Both the position numbers and the translations under genes were made by a program. The notes under the pieces were generated by a model. That model did not search any database. It was not told the DNA's origin and was given only the letters and a program-made list of their open reading frames with translations. From DASQVO01 sp035640715 (GTDB lineage: Bacteria > Actinomycetota > Actinomycetes > Streptosporangiales > Streptosporangiaceae), in assembly GCA_035640715.1 (NCBI GenBank), contig DASQVO010000168.1, positions 1-31,119 on the forward strand: 31,119 nt of DNA, given 5' to 3'. This document shows positions 1 to 6,695 of this stretch, in pieces. Position 1 is the stretch's first letter; every line of letters begins with the position of its first letter.

Positions 1-105
1 CCCTGTCAACGCTTCGCCACGCCCTCGCGGGTCGTCGACGCATGACTCGGGGCCGCCGTGGGTCGCTAGCCCTTCGGCGTAGAGCTCTTCCATCTCCTCC
101 TCCAT
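1..105 (-). CDS. Partial small ORF at left edge, mobile-element-associated type
   Basis: An open frame starts with ATG at 105 and runs leftward off the window, giving 35 residues that begin MEEEMEELYAEGLATHGGPE and continue with an SCVDDPRGRGEALTG stretch. A purine-rich GAGGAAAG lies about 16-23 bases upstream. From memory, the GPESC...GEALTG pattern is common in small actinobacterial hypothetical proteins found next to group II introns and other mobile elements; this association could not be tested here. No reverse transcriptase or transposase is inside the window, so any intron would have to lie to the left. It may be a translated non-coding segment of such an element rather than a real protein. 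Confidence 0.4.
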   Translation of the reverse strand, partial: MEEEMEELYAEGLATHGGPESCVDDPRGRGEALTG

Positions 106-187
106 GCCGGTTTATCCCGGCGCTTTCCTCAACTCGGCAACAGTGGGCTTCAGCCTGCTGTGATTGCCCTGATCTCCTCGGTGTGAA

Positions 188-214
188 CTAAAGATCTTCA
201 ATTGTCGAGGTTAC
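188..214 (+). repeat. Left terminal inverted repeat of the methyltransferase cassette
   Basis: This 27-bp arm starts CTAAAGATCTTCAATT and ends GGTTAC. It pairs with 1230-1256 at 22 of 27 positions. The stop codon (TAA, 213-211) of a minus-strand ORF remnant lies inside it, as often happens where a transposase gene ends in an IS terminus. Confidence 0.65.
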
Positions 215-335
215 CGGGGTGTGAGGTCGAGTCCAGTCTTGGCGAGGAAGGCGTCGATGAGGCCGGGCCGGTATTGCATTCGCTTGAGCCGGGTCTTCAC
301 CAGCGCGGTCAGGACATAGGCATCTACCCGAGCGC
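211..335 (-). pseudogene. Remnant C-terminal ORF, possible transposase tail
   Basis: A minus-strand frame open from 432 to a TAA at 213-211 ends with protein-like sequence: VDAYVLTALVKTRLKR, then MQYRPGLIDAFLAKTGLDL and TPR. The part above about 335 overlaps the methyltransferase start and looks random. The tail ending inside the inverted repeat fits the degraded C-terminus of the element's former transposase. I do not recognise the family. The alternative is a chance open frame in GC-rich DNA. Confidence 0.3.
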
Positions 336-391
336 GAAGGTGCCGATGGCGAGCAGGAACACACGGCCGGTGAAATCGTATGGGGACTAGG

Positions 392-1174
392 ATGACGACC
401 GTGGCCGACTTTGACGCCAGTACGCCGTCCATCGCCCGGGTCTACGATTACCTGCTGAACGGGAAGGACAATTTCGCCTCCGACCGGGAGGTGGCGGAGA
501 AGTTGATGGCTGTCGCTCCGCTGACGGTCGAGGTGACGCGGGAAAACAGGCAGTTCCTGGCCCGGGCCGTGACGTGGGCGGCGAACCAGGGCATCAGCCA
601 GTTCATCGACCTGGGCTGTGGCATGCCGACCGTGCCGAACACGCATCAGACGGCGCAGGCGATCACCCCGGGCGCGCGGGTGGCGTATGTCGACAACGAC
701 GTAGTGGCGCTCAGTCACCTGCGCGCGCTGGCCGCCAAGGGCAACCCTGGCGTGACCGTGGTGGACGGTGACGTGCGCGAGGCGGACACGATCCTGAACG
801 CCGTCGCTGCGGGCATCGACCTGGCGGCGCCGGTGTGCCTGCTGATGGGGTTCCTGCTGCACTTCTTCGCGCCCGGCGCCGCGCGGGACCTGGTGGCCGG
901 GTACGTCGCGGCGCTGGCACCCGGGAGCTATGTTGTGCTTTCCGCCGGCCGCGCCGACGGCGAAGCGGCGAAAGCGGGCTTCGGTGCCTACTCCGCCGGG
1001 GCGGCGCAGGTGTACAACCACTCGGTGCCGGAGTTCGCCAGCTTCTTCGGCCCCCTGGACCTGGTGCCGCCAGGCGTGGTCGACAGCCGGGAATGGCGCC
1101 CGGGCTGGGAGCAGCCCATGCACCTCCCGCCCCGCGACGGCCAGGCCATCGTGGGCGTCGCCCGCGTCGGCTAG
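392..1174 (+). CDS. DUF574 family SAM-dependent methyltransferase
   Basis: The predicted 260-residue protein belongs to the actinobacterial S-adenosylmethionine methyltransferase family DUF574 (Methyltransf_19, SAV2177-like), whose substrates are mostly unknown. The N-terminus carries the family signature ASTPSIARVYDYLLNGKDNF. The Rossmann-type SAM-binding loop is FIDLGCGMPT, and the acidic end of the second strand is in VAYVDNDVV. The length is normal for the family and no frameshift is seen. The ATG at 392 is preferred because GGGGA lies about eight bases upstream and members usually begin just before the ASxP motif; an in-frame ATG at 380 would add four residues. It is the only intact gene between the 188/1256 inverted repeats, which suggests it moved as a passenger. 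Soluble and cytoplasmic by sequence. Confidence 0.88.
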   Translation: MTTVADFDASTPSIARVYDYLLNGKDNFASDREVAEKLMAVAPLTVEVTRENRQFLARAVTWAANQGISQFIDLGCGMPTVPNTHQTAQAITPGARVAYVDNDVVALSHLRALAAKGNPGVTVVDGDVREADTILNAVAAGIDLAAPVCLLMGFLLHFFAPGAARDLVAGYVAALAPGSYVVLSAGRADGEAAKAGFGAYSAGAAQVYNHSVPEFASFFGPLDLVPPGVVDSREWRPGWEQPMHLPPRDGQAIVGVARVG

Positions 1175-1229
1175 GCAATCGTCAGCCCCAGCCGAGGCAT
1201 ACCGCACGGCACGCCAGCTGTCACCAGCC

Positions 1230-1256
1230 GTAACCCCCGCCATTCAAGATCTTTAG
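1230..1256 (-). repeat. Right terminal inverted repeat of the methyltransferase cassette
   Basis: Read on the minus strand, this arm starts CTAAAGATCTTGAAT and ends GGTTAC, matching the left arm at 22 of 27 positions. It lies 55 bases after the methyltransferase stop codon. Confidence 0.65.
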
Positions 1257-1324
1257 CTGCATGCGGGTCGATGGTGGTCGTTGGCGCAGCTCAGATGCTG
1301 CCGCTCAGGGGATAGCGTTCGAGC

Positions 1325-2146
1325 GTGATCCTTGCGAGTTCCGGTGTTCGGCGGATGGGTGTTGACGAGACTGCGGCTGCTCTGCGTTTCGGGGGAAGGC
1401 AGAAGGCCAAAGGCACCCGGCCTGGCCGCTTCCTATGGCTCGGCAGTGACGCCGCGTTCGAACTGACCTTCTGGTGCGGAACTTGCCCGGTCCTGTTCCA
1501 GAGGCTGGAAGGAGCAACGAGCACCCTGTCGATCGCCGAACTGGAGGATAGGCTCCGCCGGGGGCTGAGCGGAATCGACTGCGACGTGCTGGCCGCCTTT
1601 GCCGGGTTGCTGCCTGCCGCCGCCTACATGCCGATGCTGCTGGGGGTGACGCCACGGCTCGTGACGCCCGTGGCGGAGGATGATTACTTCGCGCATGAGC
1701 AGGTCACGACCTGGGGCCTCGACGACTTCTGGGGACTGCCGGAAAACCCGCGCACCCCCTACTACCGGACGTTCGAAACGCCGGTAACGGCCAGCGCACA
1801 TCTCTACGAGTTCGTTGTCCCGATGGTGCCGCCGACGTGGAATGACCGCGCCCGGGTGCAGCAGTACGCGCAAGCCCTGGAGACCAGCTCGCTGCCCACT
1901 GCCGTGGCGGTCAGCACACTCGACATCAGCCAGCCAGCACTCGATGACCAGAGCAGCGACTACTACGAGCACTGGGCACTGATCCACTTCCTCCTAGACG
2001 GGCACCACAAGCTAGAAGCCGCCGCAGCGACAGGACGCTCGCTGCAACTTCTCACCCTCGTCGCAATCGACGCCAGCCTGGCCAAGGAAGCCGACGTCCT
2101 TCGCCTGCCCGCCATCCGCGCGCAGGCAGTTCGCCAGCGACCGTAG
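1325..2146 (+). CDS. Conserved hypothetical protein
   Basis: This is a 273-residue protein of unknown function. The frame is bounded upstream by a TAG at 1313, so the start is the GTG at 1325 or the ATG at 1355 (MGVDETAAALRFGG). It has a CxxC pair in an aromatic context (LTFWCGTCPVLFQRLEG, about residues 48-64), an acidic/aromatic middle with several Trp and Tyr residues, and a C-terminal DGHHKLEAAAATGR segment. No signal peptide or membrane segment is seen. The codon pattern is typical of a real high-GC gene. I have the impression of similar hypothetical proteins in Streptomyces but cannot name a domain. It lies between the methyltransferase cassette and a broken HD-domain gene, so it may belong to the same accessory island. 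Confidence 0.7.
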   Translation: MILASSGVRRMGVDETAAALRFGGRQKAKGTRPGRFLWLGSDAAFELTFWCGTCPVLFQRLEGATSTLSIAELEDRLRRGLSGIDCDVLAAFAGLLPAAAYMPMLLGVTPRLVTPVAEDDYFAHEQVTTWGLDDFWGLPENPRTPYYRTFETPVTASAHLYEFVVPMVPPTWNDRARVQQYAQALETSSLPTAVAVSTLDISQPALDDQSSDYYEHWALIHFLLDGHHKLEAAAATGRSLQLLTLVAIDASLAKEADVLRLPAIRAQAVRQRP

Positions 2147-2250
2147 CTCATAGGCAACTGCGGATATCTGCTGAGCGCTTGCTCATAGCCGCGAGCCGCA
2201 TACGCGGTAACAGCTTGTAGCGGTCTCGGGTCCGAATCAGCCACCAGCGT

Positions 2251-2289
2251 CGCAGATCAAGTGAGCATGGTACGCCGCACATCAAGTGA
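2251..2289 (+). repeat. Pair of 14-bp direct repeats upstream of the HD pseudogene
   Basis: CGCAGATCAAGTGA (2251-2264) recurs as CGCACATCAAGTGA (2276-2289) with a 25-bp period and 13 of 14 matches. The 2147-2318 interval has no other clear signal. The repeats sit just before the start of the HD-domain pseudogene and could be an operator remnant. Confidence 0.4.
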
Positions 2290-2318
2290 CGCCGGCAATC
2301 GGCCAGTACCCTGGCGGC

Positions 2319-2692
2319 GTGACGACGGGCGATCTCCTGATCCGGGCGCTCCATGACGCCGCAGACCCGCCCTTTCGCCCGCTGCCGGACCGAGTGGCGC
2401 AGCTCCTACAGGATCTCGACGCCCCGCCCCGCCGCGCCTCGCCGCGCACTTGCGAGCCGTCCACGATGTCGCGTACCAGCTCATCGACTGGATAGCGCAG
2501 CAGTACCCAGCTCTGCGCCTGGACCGCGACGCTGTGCTGTTCGGGGCAGCCACGCATGACATCGGAAAGACCGCGCACATCGCCGAACTGTCCGGGCCTG
2601 GCTCCGCGCACGGAGAGGCCGGACGCGAACTGCTGCTAGCCCAGGGCATCAGCCCGGAGCTGGCCAGCTTCAAGGATGTTTGGGGCGGGTGA
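2319..2692 (+). pseudogene. Frameshifted, truncated HD-domain phosphohydrolase
   Basis: Two adjacent frames together make an HD-domain protein. The first part starts GTG at 2319 and reads VTTGDLLIRALHDAADPPFR to about 2430. The second continues LAAHLRAVHDVAYQLIDW, then VLFGAATHDIGKTAHIAEL, to a TGA at 2690-2692. The change of frame falls in the GC repeat at 2421-2437 and equals a one-base loss or two-base gain. The metal-binding HD pair is in THDIGK, with an upstream His in AVHDVA, as in HD phosphohydrolases. The C-terminus breaks off at ASFKDVWGG, directly at the 3' end of rnpB, so the later helices of the domain are missing. A sequencing error could explain the frameshift but not the truncation. 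Confidence 0.65.
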
Positions 2693-3092
2693 GCCGGCCT
2701 GTAGGCCGGGTTCTGTGCACCCGCTTGCGCGGGCCGGCGGCCATCCATCTGGGACTGCCGTTGCCGGCAGCCTCGTGCGGTCTACCCGCGAGCATCGGAC
2801 GGGCCGCCCTCAAGCGCTCGCGCAGGAAACGGGCCGCAGGCCCGCTCCCCTCTTAACCTTGCTCCGGGTGGGGTTTACCGAGCCACCGCAGTCACCTGCG
2901 GCGCTGGTGGTCTCTTACACCACCGTTTCACCCTTACCCCGGGCCTGGCCCCTCCGGCCAGTCCCGGGGCGGTCTGTTTTCTGTGGCACTGTCCCGCGGG
3001 TCACCCCGGGTCGGCGTTACCGACCACCCTGCCCTGTGGAGCCCGGACCTTCCTCACCGCGCTGCCGCGCGGCGCGGCCGCCCGGCCGACTC
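2691..3092 (-). ncRNA. rnpB: RNase P RNA (type A)
   Basis: This is the catalytic RNA of RNase P, which matures the 5' ends of tRNAs. On the minus strand the conserved 5' core GAGGAAGGTCCGGGCTCC is near 3054-3037, the P-loop region with CACAGAAAACAGACCGCC follows, and the conserved 3' block CAGAACCCGGCCTACAG lies near 2718-2702. The ends pair as P1: GAGTCGGCC at 3092-3084 with GGCCGGCTC at 2699-2691, with one G-U pair. The length of about 402 nt suits an actinobacterial type A RNA. The 5' end is set by P1 and may lie a few bases further upstream. The gene follows the GT-C glycosyltransferase gene on the same strand, 63 bp after its stop codon. Confidence 0.97.
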
Positions 3093-3105
3093 ACCCGTCT
3101 GTGAC

Positions 3106-3111
3106 AGGATA
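3106..3111 (-). promoter_or_regulatory. Possible -10 element of rnpB
   Basis: TATCCT on the minus strand (3111-3106) ends 13 bases before the P1 5' end, so transcription could begin near 3099. A TTGCCT further upstream is about 25 bp away, too far for a normal -35 spacing, so the assignment is weak. Confidence 0.3.
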
Positions 3112-3155
3112 TTCCCGTCGCGTCCCCGCAGCCAGCAGGCAACGCCCGGCGGGGT

Positions 3156-4856
3156 CTATTCCGGTACAGCGCTGGGGGAACGACTCGAATTCCCCACCAG
3201 GCCGTCGCCGGTCCTCCCGGAGCTCTCCTGGCCGCCGTCCACCGTCTCCGGGCGGCCAGCCTCCGCCGGGCGGCCATCCGCCGCTTGCGAGGCGCCAGTC
3301 ACTGTCTCCGCGCTCCCGGGCGCCGTCTCCGCGCCACCAGGCACCGCTTCCGCACCGGACGGCTGCGGATCCTCCCGCTTGGGGCGGACGGCCGGCGCGG
3401 CGAACGCGAGCCCGGCGGCCAGGCAGGCGAACGGGACAACGGGCAGCAGGTAGCGGTAGTCGAAGTCCGCCACCGCGATCGGGAAGATCAGCAGGACGAC
3501 GGCCGACACCCACGGCATCATGCTGGGCCCGTCGCGTCGGCGCTCGATGGCGAGCCCCTGGCCGGGGCGCCGGGTGATCCGCACGATCCCGCCCAGGCCC
3601 AGGACCATGATCAGCCCGAAGAGCGGCCCGTACAGGTAGAAGACACGCTCGTAGGCGGCGATCGCGAAGGCGAACGGCTCGACGACGCGGCTTATGCTCG
3701 CGTGGCCGTAGGCCCGGATGTCCTGCGGCGCCGTGGCGCCCGGTATCCACGAACGGTTCGGCACCTTCTGCGGCGCGCGGTGGAAGTAATAGTCGTAGAC
3801 GGTTCCCTTACTCGGATAGGGATGCCGCTGCGGTTCGACGGCCAGGACCAGTCCGTGGACGATGGCGTGCGCGTAGCTGAGCGGCTGCGCCTCGATCGCA
3901 CGGATGGCGAAGTCGCGCAGCATCTGGTTGCCCGCCGTGCTCACCGGCCCGCCCGGCACCTCGTGGACCTGCTTGACATGCCAGATGAGCGACCCGGGTG
4001 CCTGGCGCTTGGACGGTGGCGTCGACAGGCACAGGATCCGCTCGCTGGCCGGCGGATTGATCCTGGCGCACTCGGCGAACGACGAGACCCGGCCGTACAG
4101 GTAGAAGCCCTCGGATTTGGTGAACGCGTACTCGCCCGTCCAGGAGTGGAACCACATCAGGTAGCCGACGATCGGGATGGCGGACCCGGCCACGATGGCC
4201 ACGAGGCTGCGCCAGCCCTTCCGGCGCACGATCAGGAAGCCGAGGAACACCACCGGCATTACCAGGCCGCCGGTCCACACCGTGACGGCGTATCCGGTGA
4301 GCAGGCCGGCCACCAGCACTGCCGGCCAGGACGGCCGCTCCGACCACAGCAGCAGGGCCACCGCGACCACCAGCAGGAACATGAACAGCGTGTCGGCCAT
4401 CACCATGTGCTCAAGTTCCACCTGGAAGCCGTTGAGCAGCACGGGCAACGTGGCCAGGGTGGCCCACAGCTTGGGCACGCGGGCCCGCCGGAGCAGCGCG
4501 TACAGCAGCACTGCGATCGCCAGGCCCATCAGGTGCTGCACGATGGTGACCAGGGTCAGGCTGTGGAACGGCTCCAGCAGCTTGAGGAACAGCGAGTAGC
4601 CGGTTGTCTTGCTGAGGTCTGGCCTCAGCCGCAGCGCCGCGCCGAGGTAGACGTAGGAGTCACCAGCGAACCAGAGGGCTCCCGGGTAGCCGAGAACGGC
4701 GACGAGCCTCAGCACCGCCCCGGCGGCCAAGGCGAGGGCGAACAGCCGGTTGGCCAGGATCAGGCCGCGCAGCTGGTCATATCTGGTCAGCCGGCGGACC
4801 CGGTCGGCTGCTGTGCTGACTTGCGGCGGCGAGAGGTGCGGCACCTGAATCTGCAC
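3156..4856 (-). CDS. GT-C type integral membrane glycosyltransferase
   Basis: The 566-residue protein is a polytopic membrane protein of the ArnT/PMT (GT39/GT83-like) type, which transfers sugars from polyprenyl-phosphate donors on the outer face of the membrane. After a short basic N-terminus comes TM1 (about 36-58), then the first extracytoplasmic loop with the acidic motif FAGDSYVY expected at the catalytic site, then several more hydrophobic helices to about residue 230. A large external loop with Cys residues (ECARINPP, RILCLSTPP) follows, then more helices (about 410-485). The last 80 residues are a hydrophilic Ala/Gly/Glu-rich tail with imperfect GAETAPGSAET repeats, probably disordered. 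The start is a GTG at 4856; a later start near residue 14 is possible. It is divergent from the lipoprotein gene and upstream of rnpB. Its place in the glycan pathway is inferred from neighbours. Confidence 0.85.
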   Translation of the reverse strand: MQIQVPHLSPPQVSTAADRVRRLTRYDQLRGLILANRLFALALAAGAVLRLVAVLGYPGALWFAGDSYVYLGAALRLRPDLSKTTGYSLFLKLLEPFHSLTLVTIVQHLMGLAIAVLLYALLRRARVPKLWATLATLPVLLNGFQVELEHMVMADTLFMFLLVVAVALLLWSERPSWPAVLVAGLLTGYAVTVWTGGLVMPVVFLGFLIVRRKGWRSLVAIVAGSAIPIVGYLMWFHSWTGEYAFTKSEGFYLYGRVSSFAECARINPPASERILCLSTPPSKRQAPGSLIWHVKQVHEVPGGPVSTAGNQMLRDFAIRAIEAQPLSYAHAIVHGLVLAVEPQRHPYPSKGTVYDYYFHRAPQKVPNRSWIPGATAPQDIRAYGHASISRVVEPFAFAIAAYERVFYLYGPLFGLIMVLGLGGIVRITRRPGQGLAIERRRDGPSMMPWVSAVVLLIFPIAVADFDYRYLLPVVPFACLAAGLAFAAPAVRPKREDPQPSGAEAVPGGAETAPGSAETVTGASQAADGRPAEAGRPETVDGGQESSGRTGDGLVGNSSRSPSAVPE

Positions 4857-4901
4857 AGCGCGATCCTATCGGCGCTGCCGGGTGGATACGGCGAGAGTGG
4901 C

Positions 4902-4946
4902 TCCGCTCCCCTCACCTGGACGCGGGTCCGCTCCCCTCATCTGGAC
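4902..4946 (+). repeat. Pair of 20-bp direct repeats in a divergent promoter region
   Basis: TCCGCTCCCCTCACCTGGAC (4902-4921) is repeated as the same sequence with one C-to-T change at 4927-4946, with a period of 25 bp. It lies in the 285-bp divergent intergenic region between the GT-C gene and the lipoprotein gene and could be a paired regulator site. Confidence 0.6.
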
Positions 4947-4977
4947 ACAGAAAGGCTGATCCGGGATATCTGGCAGC

Positions 4978-5091
4978 CAGCGGGAAGTTGTCCCATATGA
5001 CGGGCAGATGTCCGTATGACAGGCAGATACTCACATGATGGGCCGGCGCCCGGGTGACAAGCGGGCACCTGCGTGACGGACGGATAACTGT
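4978..5091 (+). repeat. Degenerate tandem repeat with 19-bp period
   Basis: Five consecutive 19-bp units start at 4997, 5016, 5035, 5054 and 5073. Each begins RTGA; the first two read ATGACGGGCAGATGTCCGT and ATGACAGGCAGATACTCAC. A more degenerate sixth unit may precede them (4978-4996). The spacing is exact while the bases drift, and the array ends about 50 bp before the lipoprotein ATG. A short GCGGCC-ACG-GGCCGC hairpin (5109-5123) sits between the array and the start codon. Confidence 0.6.
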
Positions 5092-5141
5092 GCCCGGTAA
5101 GTGACAATGCGGCCACGGGCCGCCCGGGAGAATGGTGGGTT

Positions 5142-6695
5142 ATGCGACGCATCCCCCTCCTGGCGATCATCGCCGCGACGGCCCTGGCCGGCGGCTGCAC
5201 GGCGAGCAGCACAGGCGCGACAGCACCGGGCAGTACCCGCGCCCCGGCCGCGACGGCCAAGCCTGCGACGCCGTTCCCGGTGGCGGAGAACCGGAAGCCA
5301 GGCACCACGGCGTGGAAGATCGGCCGCCATACCAACACGACCGGGATCGAGGGCTACGCGGATCACGTGAGCGTGCTCCCCGGCCAGTCGTTCCGGCTGT
5401 TCGTCTCCACGACGGCTGCCCGGTACCGGGTCGACGCGTTCCGCATGGGCTGGTACGGCGGCAAGCAAGCGCGCCTGATCTGGGAGTCGGGCCCGGAGCA
5501 TGGCCGGGTGCAGGCGGCTGCGAAGTTCATCGCCTCCACCCGGACCGTCACGGCACCGTGGACGCCGTCCATGACGGTGCGGACGGCGGGCTGGCCGGCC
5601 GGTGACTACCTGCTCAGGCTGGACGCGTCATCGGGCGCCCGGCATTTCGTGCCGATCACCGTGCGGTCGGCGAGCACCGCCGGCAAGGTGGTGCTGCTGA
5701 ACGGGGTGACGACCTGGCAGGCCTACAACCTGTGGGGCGGCTACGACCTCTACTCTGGGCCCGGCGGCTTCGCGGACCGCTCCTACACGGTGAGCTTCGA
5801 CCGGCCGTACACGCTGAACGGCGCCAACATGTTCCTCTACTACGACCAGCCGGCGGTAGCGATCGCCGAGCGGTCCGGGGTGCCGCTGGCGTACGAGACC
5901 GACGTGGACATCAATGAGAACCCGGGCCTGCTCCACGGGGCGCGGGCGGTGATCTCCCTTGGCCACGACGAGTATTACTCCCAGGCCATGCGTACCGCGC
6001 TGACCAGTGCCCGGAACGGCGGCACCAACATCGCGTTCCTCGGCGCGAACGCCATCTACCGCCACATCAGGTTCGGCTCGACCGCACTTGGCCCTGACCG
6101 GCTGGTCATCTGCTACAAGGACGCGGGGCTAGATCCCATGTACACGGTGAACAAGAGCCTGACCACGCAGGACTGGCGGGATCCGCCGGATCCGCGGCCG
6201 GAAAGCGTGATCACCGGGGCCTTCTACGAGTGCAACCCGGTCAGCGATCCGTACGTCGTGTATGCCCCGTCGAGCTGGATCTTCGCCGGCACGGGCGTGC
6301 GCCGGGGGACGTCGTTCCCGAACTTGGTGGGGGTGGAATATGACCGGGTCAACCCGTCGGTGCCGTTCCCGAAACCGCTGCAGGTCATCGCGCACTCCCC
6401 TGTGGTGTGCGGCGGCACGGCCAGTTACTCCGACACGTCCTACTACACGGTGCCGAGCGGCGCCGGCGTGATCGACGTCGGCACCATGCGCTGGGTCTGC
6501 GCGCTCACCTACACCTGCGGGCAGGGCGTCACAAGGGCCGCGCAGGGCTTCACCGACGTCGCCACCACCAACATCCTGCGGGCGTTCGCGGCCGGGCCGG
6601 CGGGCCGGGTCCATCTGGCCCAGGACAACCTGGCCGGCCTCCATCTGGCCAGAGGCTCTGCCTACGACAGCGCAGGCGCCGCGGCGTCGAACTGA
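5142..6695 (+). CDS. Secreted lipoprotein with N,N-dimethylformamidase-like domain
   Basis: The 517-residue protein begins with a lipoprotein signal peptide, MRRIPLLAIIAATALAGGC, with the lipobox LAGGC and the predicted lipidated Cys at residue 19. A Thr/Ala-rich linker follows, then a beta-rich domain (about 50-165, with FRMGWYGGKQARLIW and a WPAGDYLLRL strand). A larger domain (about 175-480) carries conserved aromatic and acidic clusters: TTWQAYNLWGGYDLY, DVDINENPGLL and SLGHDEYYS. This is the arrangement of the DMFase large-subunit-like C-terminal domain (PF20254 type), a class I glutamine amidotransferase-like fold of mostly unknown function. GHDEYY is the best-conserved motif visible. 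An envelope role is likely; activity on dimethylformamide should not be assumed. Its 3' end overlaps the convergent GT4 gene by 34 bp. Confidence 0.85.
   Translation: MRRIPLLAIIAATALAGGCTASSTGATAPGSTRAPAATAKPATPFPVAENRKPGTTAWKIGRHTNTTGIEGYADHVSVLPGQSFRLFVSTTAARYRVDAFRMGWYGGKQARLIWESGPEHGRVQAAAKFIASTRTVTAPWTPSMTVRTAGWPAGDYLLRLDASSGARHFVPITVRSASTAGKVVLLNGVTTWQAYNLWGGYDLYSGPGGFADRSYTVSFDRPYTLNGANMFLYYDQPAVAIAERSGVPLAYETDVDINENPGLLHGARAVISLGHDEYYSQAMRTALTSARNGGTNIAFLGANAIYRHIRFGSTALGPDRLVICYKDAGLDPMYTVNKSLTTQDWRDPPDPRPESVITGAFYECNPVSDPYVVYAPSSWIFAGTGVRRGTSFPNLVGVEYDRVNPSVPFPKPLQVIAHSPVVCGGTASYSDTSYYTVPSGAGVIDVGTMRWVCALTYTCGQGVTRAAQGFTDVATTNILRAFAAGPAGRVHLAQDNLAGLHLARGSAYDSAGAAASN

Larger units (their letters stand above)
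188..1256. mobile_element. Inverted-repeat-bounded cassette carrying a methyltransferase gene
   Basis: The stretch is bounded by imperfect terminal inverted repeats. The left arm (188-214) and the reverse complement of the right arm (1256-1230) align without gaps over 27 bp with 22 matches: 14 of the outer 15 bases, beginning CTAAAGATCTT, and a shared inner GGTTAC. Inside are only the DUF574 methyltransferase gene and a short ORF remnant whose stop codon lies in the left arm. No transposase of normal length is present. This is the layout of a mobile insertion cassette: IS-like ends around a passenger gene, mobilised in trans if at all. No clear target-site duplication is visible (GTGTGAA on the left, CTGCATG on the right), so the insertion may be old or recombined. 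Mobility is inferred. Confidence 0.5.

Noticed and set aside
3285..5000. 571-codon plus-strand ORF
   Set aside because: Antisense to the GT-C glycosyltransferase. It has no motifs and Arg/Gln/Asp-rich composition typical of GC-rich shadow frames, and the minus-strand protein has clear membrane segments.
4978..5091. CRISPR-like array
   Set aside because: The units are adjacent with no spacers and are too degenerate; no cas genes are present. It is a tandem repeat, not CRISPR.
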